From Blastopirellula sediminis (GTDB lineage Bacteria > Planctomycetota > Planctomycetia > Pirellulales > Pirellulaceae): a stretch of 64,000 nucleotides of DNA. The notes under the pieces were generated by a model, which was not told the DNA's origin, did not search any database, and saw nothing but the letters and a program-made list of their open reading frames with translations. Shown one piece after another: positions 45,701 through 53,854 of this stretch (position 1 is the stretch's first letter; each line of letters starts with the position of its first letter). Location: positions 124,001-188,000 of the forward strand of contig NZ_JAJKFT010000010.1 in assembly GCF_020966755.1 (NCBI RefSeq), read 5' to 3'. Position numbers and translations under genes: made by a program.

Positions 45701-45735
45701 ATAAGACCGTTTTCAGAACGATTGTTAGAATTAAA

Positions 45736-45768
45736 AGAGACGGGCCCAGTCGGGTCACGTCTCTTTTT
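45736..45768 (+). terminator. Rho-independent terminator
   Basis: AGAGACG and CGTCTCT form a seven-base stem, extended by an imperfect GGGCC/GGGTC region, and are followed by TTTT. It ends the unit that includes the Cys-rich gene. Confidence 0.82.
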
Positions 45769-45856
45769 CGTATGCAATCTTTAGATGTGCCCCATTCGCA
45801 AACCGATGGTTAGCAACAGAATGAATAGCCGAAATCATCGTTTTTTCAAAAAATGA

Positions 45857-45885
45857 TTGAAGCCGGGGCCCTGATTATATAAAAT
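45857..45885 (+). promoter_or_regulatory. Probable sigma-70 promoter of the GntR gene
   Basis: TTGAAG (45857-45862) and TAAAAT (45880-45885) are separated by exactly 17 bases, about 60 bases before the GTG start. The -10 matches five of six positions, the -35 four. Confidence 0.5.
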
Positions 45886-45944
45886 CCGTCGTATTCCTAT
45901 CGTCCGAGTCGCGACGATAAGTCACCAAGTTAGAGAGAACTACC

Positions 45945-46682
45945 GTGGCAAGCGCAAACGAAGTCCAACATGGGGCCCGCCGTCAGAAACTTGTGAGCGA
46001 TATTTTGCTTGTCCTGTTTGAAGGTAAGTTCGCTCCGGGACAGCGACTTCGCTTGGAACACCTTGCCGAGCAGTTTGAAGTCAGCGTCACGCCGGTTCGC
46101 GAAGCGCTGGTCGAACTGGCCGGTATCGGCGTGGTCGAATTGCAGCCGAATCGGGGCGCGGTGCTCCGCCCTTTCGGTCCGCGCCAGGTCGAAGAGATCT
46201 GCCAGGTTCGCCGCATTCTGGAATGCGAAGCGGTTCGCAGCGTCTGCGGGCGGATCGCTCCGTTTGAACTGGAACTGCTCGAATCGCAATTCGCCGAACT
46301 CGACTCCGCCAAACGCAACAAACGTTGGTCGCAAAAGACCCGCGAGCAAGACTCGCAACTCCACGAACTGATCGCCGAACGCTGCGGCAGCGAACGCCTG
46401 GCGTATGAGATTGGTCGCTATAAGGTTCTGTTCCGCACGCTGCGCGACGCGCGCCACTTGCGCCGATCGTCGCGCGACTACTACGCGGAAATGAACGAAA
46501 ACGCCGAACACCTGGAGATCGTGCGCGCCATCAAAGCGAACGACTCCAACCGAGCATCCGACGCGATGGCCTATCACATCGAAAAGTCGGTCGAGGCCCT
46601 CATCGCCGATTTGTTTGATCCGCAACAGATTGCCGCCGACCGACGCGAGTCCTTTTTAACCCGCCAAACCGTTTCCTCCTGA
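45945..46682 (+). CDS. GntR-family transcription regulator with FCD domain
   Basis: 245 residues. The winged helix-turn-helix covers about residues 12-77, with FAPGQRLRLEHLAEQFEVSV and TPVREALVELAGIGVVELQP, the GntR signature. The FCD ligand-binding domain follows, with EEICQVRRILECEAVRSVCG, and later HELIAERCGSERL and AMAYHIEKSV, where the His residues bind a metal. The start is a GTG at 45945 with AGAGAGA upstream. It lies 14 bases before the PSD1 gene, so it probably controls its own operon in response to an organic acid or sugar acid. The effector is unknown. Confidence 0.9.
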   Translation: MASANEVQHGARRQKLVSDILLVLFEGKFAPGQRLRLEHLAEQFEVSVTPVREALVELAGIGVVELQPNRGAVLRPFGPRQVEEICQVRRILECEAVRSVCGRIAPFELELLESQFAELDSAKRNKRWSQKTREQDSQLHELIAERCGSERLAYEIGRYKVLFRTLRDARHLRRSSRDYYAEMNENAEHLEIVRAIKANDSNRASDAMAYHIEKSVEALIADLFDPQQIAADRRESFLTRQTVSS

Positions 46683-46696
46683 GGAGCGAATCGTCT

Positions 46697-49573
46697 GTGA
46701 AATGCCTACCTTTTCTCTTCACGACGCTAGTTGCCCTTTTCCTTCCTTCCTCCCTCCTACCTGCCGCTGAAAACGAAAAACCTGTCGATTTCGAGCAGGA
46801 AGTTGCGCCGCTCCTTTCGCGGCGTTGCGTCTCGTGCCATTCTCCCAACATCAAAAAGGGAGAATTGTCGCTCGCGAGTCCTGACGACTTGTTGACCAAC
46901 GGTTTCGTCGTCCCTGGCGATGCGGCCGGCAGCTATCTGCTGGAAGTCGTCGTTCCCGACGGAGACAAACGCCCGGCGATGCCCAAGTCGGGCGAAGTCC
47001 TCAGCGAAGCGGAAGTCGACCTGCTCCGCCGTTGGGTCGAACAAGGCGCCGTATGGCCCGAGGGAGTCGTCATTCACGAAGCGTCGAAAGCGGACCGCTC
47101 GTGGTGGTCGCTGCAACCGCTGGCGGAAGCCAAACTGCCTGCAGCCGACGAAGCTCCCGACGCCTGGAAACAGAATCCGATCGATCGCTTCGTCTGGGCG
47201 AAACTGGCTGAAGCTCAGCTGAAGCCGAATCCTCCGGCCGATCGTCGTACGCTGATTCGCCGTGCGACTTTCGATCTAACCGGCTTGCCGCCGACGCCCG
47301 AAGAAGTCGAAGCGTTCCTCGCCGACAATTCGCCGGACGCCTATCCGCAACTGATTGAGCGGCTCCTCGCTTCCCCTCGCTATGGGGAACGCTGGGGTCG
47401 GCATTGGCTCGACGTCATTCGCTTCGGCGAAAGTCGCGGCTTTGAGCGGAATCAGATCATCACGAACCTCTGGCCGTTCCGCGATTACGTCATCCGCTCG
47501 ATCAACGAGGACAAGCCGTTTGATCAATTCATTCGCGAACACTTGGCCGGCGACGTGATCGCGCCAAACACGCCCGACGTCGAAATCGGCGCCGCGTTTC
47601 TGGTCGCCGGGCCTTACGATGACGTCGGCAATCAAGACCCGGCGCAAGCGGCCCAGATCCGGGCCAATACGATCGACGAGATCATTCGATCCTCCAGCGA
47701 AGCGTTTCTCGGCCTGACCGTCGGCTGCGCCCGCTGCCATGACCACAAGTTCGACGCGATTACGCAGAAGGACTATTACGGTCTGTACGCCACCTTCGCC
47801 GGCATCAAACATGGCGAACGCCCCGTCGCCACCGAAGCGGAGCGCAAGGAACGCGAGGAACGGCTTGGCGACTTGCAAAAGCAACAAGCCGATCTGACGC
47901 GTCAACGAGACGACATCCAAAAGTTCGCCATCGCCCGCGGTGATGCGAAGAAAGAACATTACGACCAGCTCTGGTCCCGCCCCGCCGTTTCGCGGCAAAC
48001 GACCGAAGAACGTTTTGCGCCGGTAGCCGCCAAAATGGTTCGCCTGATTGTCGAAGGCCAGGAACGTAATCCGAGCGCGAACAACGGCTACGGCATCGAC
48101 GAGTTCGAAGTCTGGACCGCCGGCGATAATTCGCAAAACGTGGCGCTCGCCTCGTCGGGAGCGACGGCCGTTGGCGATTCGCGTCATGCCGGCGACTTTG
48201 ACGCCGCCTACAGCGCCAATCTCACGATCGACGGGAAGTTTGGAGCCCGCTGGCTCGCCGCTGGCCCGCAATTGACGATCACCTTGGCCGAGCCGCAATC
48301 GATCGATCGGGTCGTATTCTCCAGTGATCGCCCCGGCGCCGCCGCCGATCATGGAGTCGCGAATTTTGTCAGCGAATACCGCATCCTCGTATCGAGCGAC
48401 GGCGAGAAGTGGACCGAAGTCGCCAATTCGCACGATCGTCAGCCGGTCAACGAAGCGCATCGCCACAAGCGTCTCTTGGCGGCGGAACTGACCGACGAAG
48501 ATCGGGCCAATGACGCGGCGCTCGCGGCCAAACTGGCCGAGGTCAACAAGGCGATCAGCCAGGTCCCGCCGCTGCCGGTTTGGTGGGTCGGAACCCGCGA
48601 CGCCGCGATGGGACCGTTTCATTTGTTCGTAGGGGGAAGTCCTCAGCGAAAAGGAGACGCGGTCACTCCCTGCAGTCTCTCGGGACTCTCGGAATCGGCC
48701 CCGACCTACGAACTTCCCGCCGACGCCGCCGAGTCTCAGCGTCGCTTGGAATTGGCCGATTGGATCATCGATCCGCAGAACCCGCTCCCGCAGCGCGTGC
48801 TGGCCAATCGCCTCTGGCAGCATCACTTTGGAACCGGAATCGTCGATACGCCGAACGACTTCGGCTACATGGGCGGAGCTCCTTCGCACCCGCAATTGCT
48901 CGATTGGCTGGCCGGCGAGTTGGTCAAAGATGGTTGGCATATCAAGCCGCTCCACCGCCAGATCATGCTCTCCCAGGCCTATCAGCAATCGAGCGACTAT
49001 CGAGAAGATGCGGCGAAAATCGACGGCGACGCCCGGCTGTTGTGGCGATTTCCGCCGCGGCGACTTTCGGCCGAAGAGGTCCGCGACGTGATCTTGCAGA
49101 TCTCGGACAAGCTCAATCTCGAGATGGGAGGCCCCGGCTTCCGCCTCTACCAATACCTGCAAGACAACGTGGCGACCTATGTGCCGCTCGACGAGCATGA
49201 CGCGTCGACCTATCGCCGCGCGGTCTATCACCACAATGCTCGTGCGGCCCGTACCGACTTGATGACCGAGTTTGACAGTCCCGACTGCGCCTTCTCGGCG
49301 CCGCGTCGCGATGAGACGACGACGCCGCTTCAGGCGCTGACGATGCTCAATCACGACTTCACGCTCGACATGTCGCAGTTCCTCGCCGAGAGACTGCAAA
49401 AGGAAGCGGGCGACGATCCGCAAAAACAAATCCAGCGGGCCTACGCCCTCTGCTACGGTCGCGCCCCGACCGAAGCGGAAACGAAAGCCTGCGTCGCCTT
49501 GGCGGCCGAACATGGCCTGCCGGCGCTATGCCGAGCACTGCTGAACACCAGCGAATTGATCTACCTTCACTAA
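46697..49573 (+). CDS. PSD1/DUF1549-DUF1553 protein with heme motifs and discoidin-like insert
   Basis: 958 residues. A signal peptide ends near LLPAAE. A PSCyt1 cytochrome-c-like domain has RRCVSCHS (CxxCH). DUF1549 follows (NPIDRFVWAKLAE, RATFDLTGLPPTPEEVEAFL, RYGERWGRHWLDVIRF), with a second site, CARCHDHKFD. A coiled-coil-like segment near 390-425 precedes an insert near 440-600 that looks like an F5/8-type C (discoidin) fold, with a carbohydrate-binding feel. DUF1553 closes the protein (LADWIIDPQNPLPQRVLANR, RRDETTTPLQALTMLN). It starts at GTG 46697, with GAGGAG ten bases before it. It pairs with the next DUF1501 gene. Confidence 0.88.
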   Translation: MKCLPFLFTTLVALFLPSSLLPAAENEKPVDFEQEVAPLLSRRCVSCHSPNIKKGELSLASPDDLLTNGFVVPGDAAGSYLLEVVVPDGDKRPAMPKSGEVLSEAEVDLLRRWVEQGAVWPEGVVIHEASKADRSWWSLQPLAEAKLPAADEAPDAWKQNPIDRFVWAKLAEAQLKPNPPADRRTLIRRATFDLTGLPPTPEEVEAFLADNSPDAYPQLIERLLASPRYGERWGRHWLDVIRFGESRGFERNQIITNLWPFRDYVIRSINEDKPFDQFIREHLAGDVIAPNTPDVEIGAAFLVAGPYDDVGNQDPAQAAQIRANTIDEIIRSSSEAFLGLTVGCARCHDHKFDAITQKDYYGLYATFAGIKHGERPVATEAERKEREERLGDLQKQQADLTRQRDDIQKFAIARGDAKKEHYDQLWSRPAVSRQTTEERFAPVAAKMVRLIVEGQERNPSANNGYGIDEFEVWTAGDNSQNVALASSGATAVGDSRHAGDFDAAYSANLTIDGKFGARWLAAGPQLTITLAEPQSIDRVVFSSDRPGAAADHGVANFVSEYRILVSSDGEKWTEVANSHDRQPVNEAHRHKRLLAAELTDEDRANDAALAAKLAEVNKAISQVPPLPVWWVGTRDAAMGPFHLFVGGSPQRKGDAVTPCSLSGLSESAPTYELPADAAESQRRLELADWIIDPQNPLPQRVLANRLWQHHFGTGIVDTPNDFGYMGGAPSHPQLLDWLAGELVKDGWHIKPLHRQIMLSQAYQQSSDYREDAAKIDGDARLLWRFPPRRLSAEEVRDVILQISDKLNLEMGGPGFRLYQYLQDNVATYVPLDEHDASTYRRAVYHHNARAARTDLMTEFDSPDCAFSAPRRDETTTPLQALTMLNHDFTLDMSQFLAERLQKEAGDDPQKQIQRAYALCYGRAPTEAETKACVALAAEHGLPALCRALLNTSELIYLH

Positions 49574-49599
49574 TCACGGCTGACTCCCCGAGTGCAACG

Positions 49600-51027
49600 A
49601 TGAACGCCTACGCCGAACTATCGCGACGCGGATTCTTGGGAAATATCGTGACCGGCCTTTCCGGCGTCGGCATGATCGATCTGCTGTCGCGCAGTGCGCT
49701 CGCCAATGAAGCGGCGCCGCAGGTTCAAGCTCCCCACTTCCCCCCCAAGGCGAAACGCGTCTTGCAGGTCTTCTGCCCCGGCGCCGCCTCGCACATGGAC
49801 TTGTGGGACTACAAACCGTCGCTCGAGAAAATGGCGGGACAGCCCCTTCCCGGCGAGGAGAATTTTCTCTCGTTCCAAGGGAAGAACGGCAACCTGATGC
49901 CGAGCCCGTGGGCCTTCAAAGAATCGGGCCAGTGCGGCAAGCCGATCACGACGATGCTCCCGCATCTGTCGCAGCATGCGGACGAGATCGCCTTCATCCA
50001 CTCGATGCACAGCAAAACCAACACGCATGGTCCCGGCTGCGTCTTCATGAACACCGGGCATACCAGCGAAGGTTTTCCGAGCGCCGGCGCCTGGCTCAGC
50101 TACGCCCTTGGCAGTGCGAATCAAAACTTGCCGACCTACGTTGCGATTCCGGACGTCCGGGGCGAACCGCCGAACGGCAAGGCGAACTGGTCGAACGGTT
50201 TCCTGCCGGCACGTCATCAAGCGATCGTCATGAGCGATCAGCAGCCCATCCGCAATCTGGCTCGTCCTGATCGAATCGCGGAAGCGGAAGACGCCGCCGC
50301 GCGTGCGCTGGTCGCCAAACTGAACCGCGACTTCGCCGACCAATACGCGGCCGAAACCGAACTGCAGGCTCGCGTCGCCGCCTACGAGTTGGCGGCCCGC
50401 ATGCAGATGTCGGCGCCGGAGGTCTCGAACCTGGCGAGCGAAACCGAAGCGACGCATCAGCGATACGGCACCAGCGACGCTAATCCGCTGAAAGCGGCGT
50501 ATGCTCGTAACTGTTTGCTGGCTCGGCGTCTGCTGGAACGTGGGGTGCGTTACGTCAACCTTTATTGCGCGTCACGCGCTTCGGGCGTTGACGGTCTGTT
50601 GAATTGGGACGCCCACAAGACGCTAAAGCCTGACTATGAGCGTCACTGTCCGATTCTGGATCAACCGACGGCGGCCCTGCTGACCGACCTGAAACAATCG
50701 GGGCTGCTCGAAGATACGCTCGTTTTGTGGACGACTGAGTTCGGCCGCATGCCGACCCATCAGGCCGGCACCACCGGACGCGATCACAACCCGGATGGCT
50801 TTACCTGCTGGATGATGGGCGCCGGTGTGAAAGGGGGCGTCAGCTACGGAGCGACCGACGAGTTCGGCCGCCGTGCGGAAGTTAATCCAACCACTGTCTG
50901 GGACTTCTATGCGACGGTGCTTCACCTGCTTGGCTTCGATCACGAAAAGCTGACCATCTACCACAACGGGCTCGATCGCCGATTAACCGACGTGCATGGT
51001 CACGTGATCAAAGAGATCTTGGCGTAA
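49600..51027 (+). CDS. DUF1501 protein with twin-arginine-like signal
   Basis: 475 residues of the DUF1501 family (alkaline-phosphatase-like fold). The N-terminus AELSRRGFLGNIVTGLSGVG is a Tat-type signal (SRRGFLG). Features include VFCPGAASHMDLWDYKPSL, FMNTGHTSEGFPSAGAWLSY, TLVLWTTEFGRMPTHQAG and GRDHNPDGFTCWMMGAGVKG, the metal-binding pattern of the superfamily. I use ATG 49600; the frame opens at 49528 inside the preceding gene. DUF1553-DUF1501 pairs are hallmark planctomycete genes, proposed to act on extracellular polymers. Here a GntR regulator precedes the pair. Confidence 0.9.
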   Translation: MNAYAELSRRGFLGNIVTGLSGVGMIDLLSRSALANEAAPQVQAPHFPPKAKRVLQVFCPGAASHMDLWDYKPSLEKMAGQPLPGEENFLSFQGKNGNLMPSPWAFKESGQCGKPITTMLPHLSQHADEIAFIHSMHSKTNTHGPGCVFMNTGHTSEGFPSAGAWLSYALGSANQNLPTYVAIPDVRGEPPNGKANWSNGFLPARHQAIVMSDQQPIRNLARPDRIAEAEDAAARALVAKLNRDFADQYAAETELQARVAAYELAARMQMSAPEVSNLASETEATHQRYGTSDANPLKAAYARNCLLARRLLERGVRYVNLYCASRASGVDGLLNWDAHKTLKPDYERHCPILDQPTAALLTDLKQSGLLEDTLVLWTTEFGRMPTHQAGTTGRDHNPDGFTCWMMGAGVKGGVSYGATDEFGRRAEVNPTTVWDFYATVLHLLGFDHEKLTIYHNGLDRRLTDVHGHVIKEILA

Positions 51028-51490
51028 CGCGACCGTTCGACTTACTCGGCGTCCGGGACGAAGAGTTCGTTCTCGACGCCGATCTTATCCGTTCGACCAG
51101 CAATTGAGGAAGCCGCTCGATCAACCGATCGTAGATAACGTCCAATTCCGCCGATTCCGACGATGGGCTTGGATTCTCCTCATCCTCCGCCAGACGTTCA
51201 AAGACCTCGTTGACGCTCTCTTCGGAGAGCGGCGTCTCGCCGAACATCAAATGCCGGGCCTTCGCAAAGTCGTCAGCGATGTCGTTGTAGCCGCACGCTC
51301 GCAACAGGCGAAGGTCGTGGTCGTATTCGAGGAAACGTTGGTCGAAATAACCGAAGATTCCGTTGACCATCGTTTCGCCGTAGATGCTTGTCAGGCGGTA
51401 GATGAGTTCGTCTGGCCCGCAGAGCGTTTCCTGCTCGTCGAAGACTCGATGAACGAGATTGGTCCAGTAGGTTTCAAAATCCATGTTCAT
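51008..51490 (-). CDS. DMP19 (DUF4375) family protein, probably frameshifted near its end
   Basis: The frame encodes 160 residues. The family region includes FETYWTNLVHRVFDEQETLC, GIFGYFDQRFLEY and ARHLMFGETPLSEESVNEVF. After LLVER (about base 51085) the frame reads Arg/Ser/Thr-rich sequence and ends inside the convergent DUF1501 gene. Shifting frame there gives DKIGVENELFVPDAE and a stop at 51042-51044, between the genes. That tail is acidic and natural-looking, so a single-base loss near 51083-51088 is likely, either real or a sequencing error. Start is ATG 51490 with AGGAAAG upstream. DMP19 proteins resemble DNA mimics; function unknown. It lies 29 bases after the isomerase-like gene. Confidence 0.68.
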   Translation of the reverse strand: MNMDFETYWTNLVHRVFDEQETLCGPDELIYRLTSIYGETMVNGIFGYFDQRFLEYDHDLRLLRACGYNDIADDFAKARHLMFGETPLSEESVNEVFERLAEDEENPSPSSESAELDVIYDRLIERLPQLLVERIRSASRTNSSSRTPSKSNGRVTPRSL

Positions 51491-51519
51491 CTTTCCTACT
51501 GGGCGTTTAAGCCCGCCGC

Positions 51520-52269
51520 TTACAGCAAGCTTTCCATCAGCAGCCGCATTTTGCGCATCTCCGCCATCTGATCGACGTCCGGCAGCGGCGGCATGTGGAT
51601 GGTGAGGGCTCGCTTGTAGTTGACCGATTCGAGCTGCGAGATCACTTTGCCGAATTCGATTTCCCCTTGGCCGACGCGAACATGCATCTGGTTCTTCGTC
51701 GTGTCGCGCAAGTAGACGTGGCGGACGTAGCCGAGGATCTTTTCGTAGTTGGCCGGGCTATCTTCGCGGCAGGTGAAATGACTGGGATCGAGCGTGACGC
51801 CAAGTCCCTTCACGTTGTCGCAGAGGACTTTAATCGTGTCGGCGTCTTGCGACAAGCAACCGACGTGGGTGTGCATGCTGACGACGATCCCTTCGACGGC
51901 GGCGATCGCCACCAACTCACGGAGATGCTCGACCTCTTCATTGAACGGCGTACCGAATTCGCCGGAGGGAACCGTCAGGGACGAAACCTTGACCGCCTTG
52001 GCGAGCTTGCAGATCGCTTCAAACTGGCGATAGTGCTCTTCTTTGACGGCGTCGATCAGAACGCGAAAGTTCGAGATGTTCAGGCGCTGCGTATCGCGGC
52101 AGATTTCGAGGGCGCCTTCCGGGTCGTTGGCGACCAGACTCGGCTTGAGGTGCTTGCTCGACTCGCTGATGGTGAGATCAACGTTGCTGAATTCGAGATC
52201 AACAAGCTTTTCCATGCACTCGCGCATGGGAAGATCAGGAAAACACTCGCTTGAAGCCGAGACGAACAC
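51520..52269 (-). CDS. Sugar phosphate isomerase/epimerase-like TIM-barrel protein
   Basis: 249 residues of the xylose-isomerase-like AP endonuclease 2 family. The strands read VFVSASSECFPDLPMRECME, VDLTISESSKHLKP, GIVVSMHTHVGCLSQDAD, LGVTLDPSHFTCR, VRHVYLRDTTKNQMHVRVGQ and GEIEFGKVISQLESV. His, Asp and Glu at strand ends would bind a divalent metal. The frame starts at GTG 52299, but AAGGAG lies six bases before another GTG at 52267-52269; I take that as the start. It probably interconverts a sugar or inositol derivative; the substrate is unknown. The downstream DMP19 gene seems co-transcribed. Confidence 0.8.
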   Translation of the reverse strand: MFVSASSECFPDLPMRECMEKLVDLEFSNVDLTISESSKHLKPSLVANDPEGALEICRDTQRLNISNFRVLIDAVKEEHYRQFEAICKLAKAVKVSSLTVPSGEFGTPFNEEVEHLRELVAIAAVEGIVVSMHTHVGCLSQDADTIKVLCDNVKGLGVTLDPSHFTCREDSPANYEKILGYVRHVYLRDTTKNQMHVRVGQGEIEFGKVISQLESVNYKRALTIHMPPLPDVDQMAEMRKMRLLMESLL

Positions 52270-52652
52270 GAGAAGCTCCTTCCGGTCGAAAACATCCACG
52301 ACGCATACCGAGCGTCGCCATTACGCCTAGTTTTCCCATCTCGCCGCAAAGTCCCGGCGGGGGAAGCGAGAAGCTTACCGAGCAGGGCGACCGAGGACAA
52401 CAGCAACGTTTTTGGGCGTCGCTAGCACAAGCAGCGCGATATTGGCCACGCCACGGCGAATTGCTTCCAGCCGTCAAAATCCTAAAATATGGCGCAGTCG
52501 TCGTCCATGGGGAGCCCTTCCAGGGCGTGACGGCGACCACTTTCCCACTCGGGGGCGACTCACGTCTTATTCTTCATGCGTAAACCGCATGACCCCAAAG
52601 CATTGCGGACGGCGCTTGCCGGCCTGCCGGATCCCACATAGAAGGTAACTCG
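52270..52652. other. Divergent intergenic region
   Basis: About 380 bases between the isomerase-like gene and sppA, expected to hold promoters for both. No clear boxes, no strong hairpin and no credible small gene are visible. Confidence 0.45.
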
Positions 52653-53702
52653 ATGAACAACGGACAAACTCCTCCCCCCCAGCAGCCGATCATTATCAAA
52701 CAAGGCGGCGGCTGGTTTTTGCGGATCATCGCCTTTCTCGGCTGGATGGGCCTGATGTTCGCCGGCCTGATCATCATCGTGCAGCTTGCCGCAACCGCGC
52801 AGTATTTCAACGAAGAGGACGGAGTCACCGAGAAGTTCTACTCCGGCGATAAGCTCGCCTCCGACAAGATCGCCCTGATCCGCGTCGAAGGGCTGATCAT
52901 GGAAGGGGAAGGATACATCCGCAATCAGATCGAACTGGCTAAGAAGGACAAGAACGTCAAAGCGATCGTGCTCCGCGTCGACTCTCCCGGCGGATCGGTC
53001 AGCGCCTCCGACTACATCTATCACCACCTCAACGAGCTGCGTAAAGATCGTGAGATTCCGCTGGTCGTCAGCATGGGCTCTTCCGCGACTAGCGGCGGCT
53101 ACTACGTTGCGATGGCGGTTGGCGACGAAAAAGACGTCATCTACGCCGAGCCGACGACGATCACCGGCTCGATCGGCGTGATCATTCCGCATTACGACGT
53201 CACCGGCTTGCTGGAAGAGTATCACATCAAGGACGACTCGATCGCCAGCCACGAGCGCAAGCAAATGCTGAGCATGACCCGCACGATGTCGGCGGATCAG
53301 CGTGACCTGGTGCAAGGCCTGGTCAACGATATGTTCACCCGCTTCAAAGACGTGGTGAAAACGGGGCGCCCTGCCTATGTTGCCGACCCCGCCAAGCTGG
53401 ACGAACTAGCGACCGGCGAAATCTACATGGCGGACCAGGCGGTCGAACTCGGCCTGGTCGACAAGATCGGCTTCGTCGAAGAAGCGATCGGTCGCGCCGC
53501 CGAACTCGCGAAGCTCGACGTGAAAAAGACCCGCGTCGTCGCCTACAAAAAGCCGGCGTCGCTGTTCAGCATCGGCTCGGCTTCGGCCGCTAGCCCGACC
53601 CAGTCGCTGATGAAAGCGGTCATCGACACGACCTCGCCCAAAGCCTACTTCCTCGACTCGAGCCTCCCGGCGCTGACCGCCGGACTTGCGTCGCCTCAGT
53701 AA
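52653..53702 (+). CDS. sppA: Signal peptide peptidase SppA, 36K type
   Basis: 349 residues. One transmembrane helix at about 21-46 follows a short cytosolic tail. The catalytic domain (S49 family) has VLRVDSPGGSVSASDYIYHH near residues 107-126, then MGSSATSGGYY with Ser147 as nucleophile. TGSIGVI follows. The general-base Lys is not obvious: the usual KSG-x-x-K segment is replaced here by SHERKQML near 199-206, so I assign it only tentatively. It cuts leftover signal peptides in the membrane. The GTSGS-type core is intact, so it is probably active. Its terminator follows within 30 bases. Confidence 0.87.
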   Translation: MNNGQTPPPQQPIIIKQGGGWFLRIIAFLGWMGLMFAGLIIIVQLAATAQYFNEEDGVTEKFYSGDKLASDKIALIRVEGLIMEGEGYIRNQIELAKKDKNVKAIVLRVDSPGGSVSASDYIYHHLNELRKDREIPLVVSMGSSATSGGYYVAMAVGDEKDVIYAEPTTITGSIGVIIPHYDVTGLLEEYHIKDDSIASHERKQMLSMTRTMSADQRDLVQGLVNDMFTRFKDVVKTGRPAYVADPAKLDELATGEIYMADQAVELGLVDKIGFVEEAIGRAAELAKLDVKKTRVVAYKKPASLFSIGSASAASPTQSLMKAVIDTTSPKAYFLDSSLPALTAGLASPQ

Positions 53703-53730
53703 CTTCGGGCGATCGCCTGACGAACAGAGA

Positions 53731-53763
53731 AAGCTCCCTTGCCGCCGGCAGGGGAGCTTTTTT
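53731..53763 (+). terminator. Rho-independent terminator of sppA
   Basis: AAGCTCCC and GGGGAGCTT form a near-perfect stem with an internal GCCGCCGGC hairpin, and are followed by T6. Confidence 0.9.
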
Positions 53764-53796
53764 CATTCTTGCCTTGCGACCAGGCCAAGAAATGGG

Positions 53797-53827
53797 AAAA
53801 GCCGCCTCGCAGGTGCGAGACGGCTTT
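53797..53827 (-). terminator. Rho-independent terminator of the BBP7 gene
   Basis: On the minus strand AAAGCCGTCTCGCA pairs with TGCGAGGCGGCTTT (one mismatch) around a short loop and runs into TTTT. It faces the sppA terminator. Confidence 0.85.
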
Positions 53828-53854
53828 CGGAGGATGACGTGCTTCGTACTTGGC

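Noticed and set aside
47276-49513. 745-codon open frame on the minus strand opposite the PSD1 gene
   Set aside because: Antisense shadow with Arg-rich, family-less sequence; the plus strand encodes a clear PSD1 protein with CxxCH motifs.
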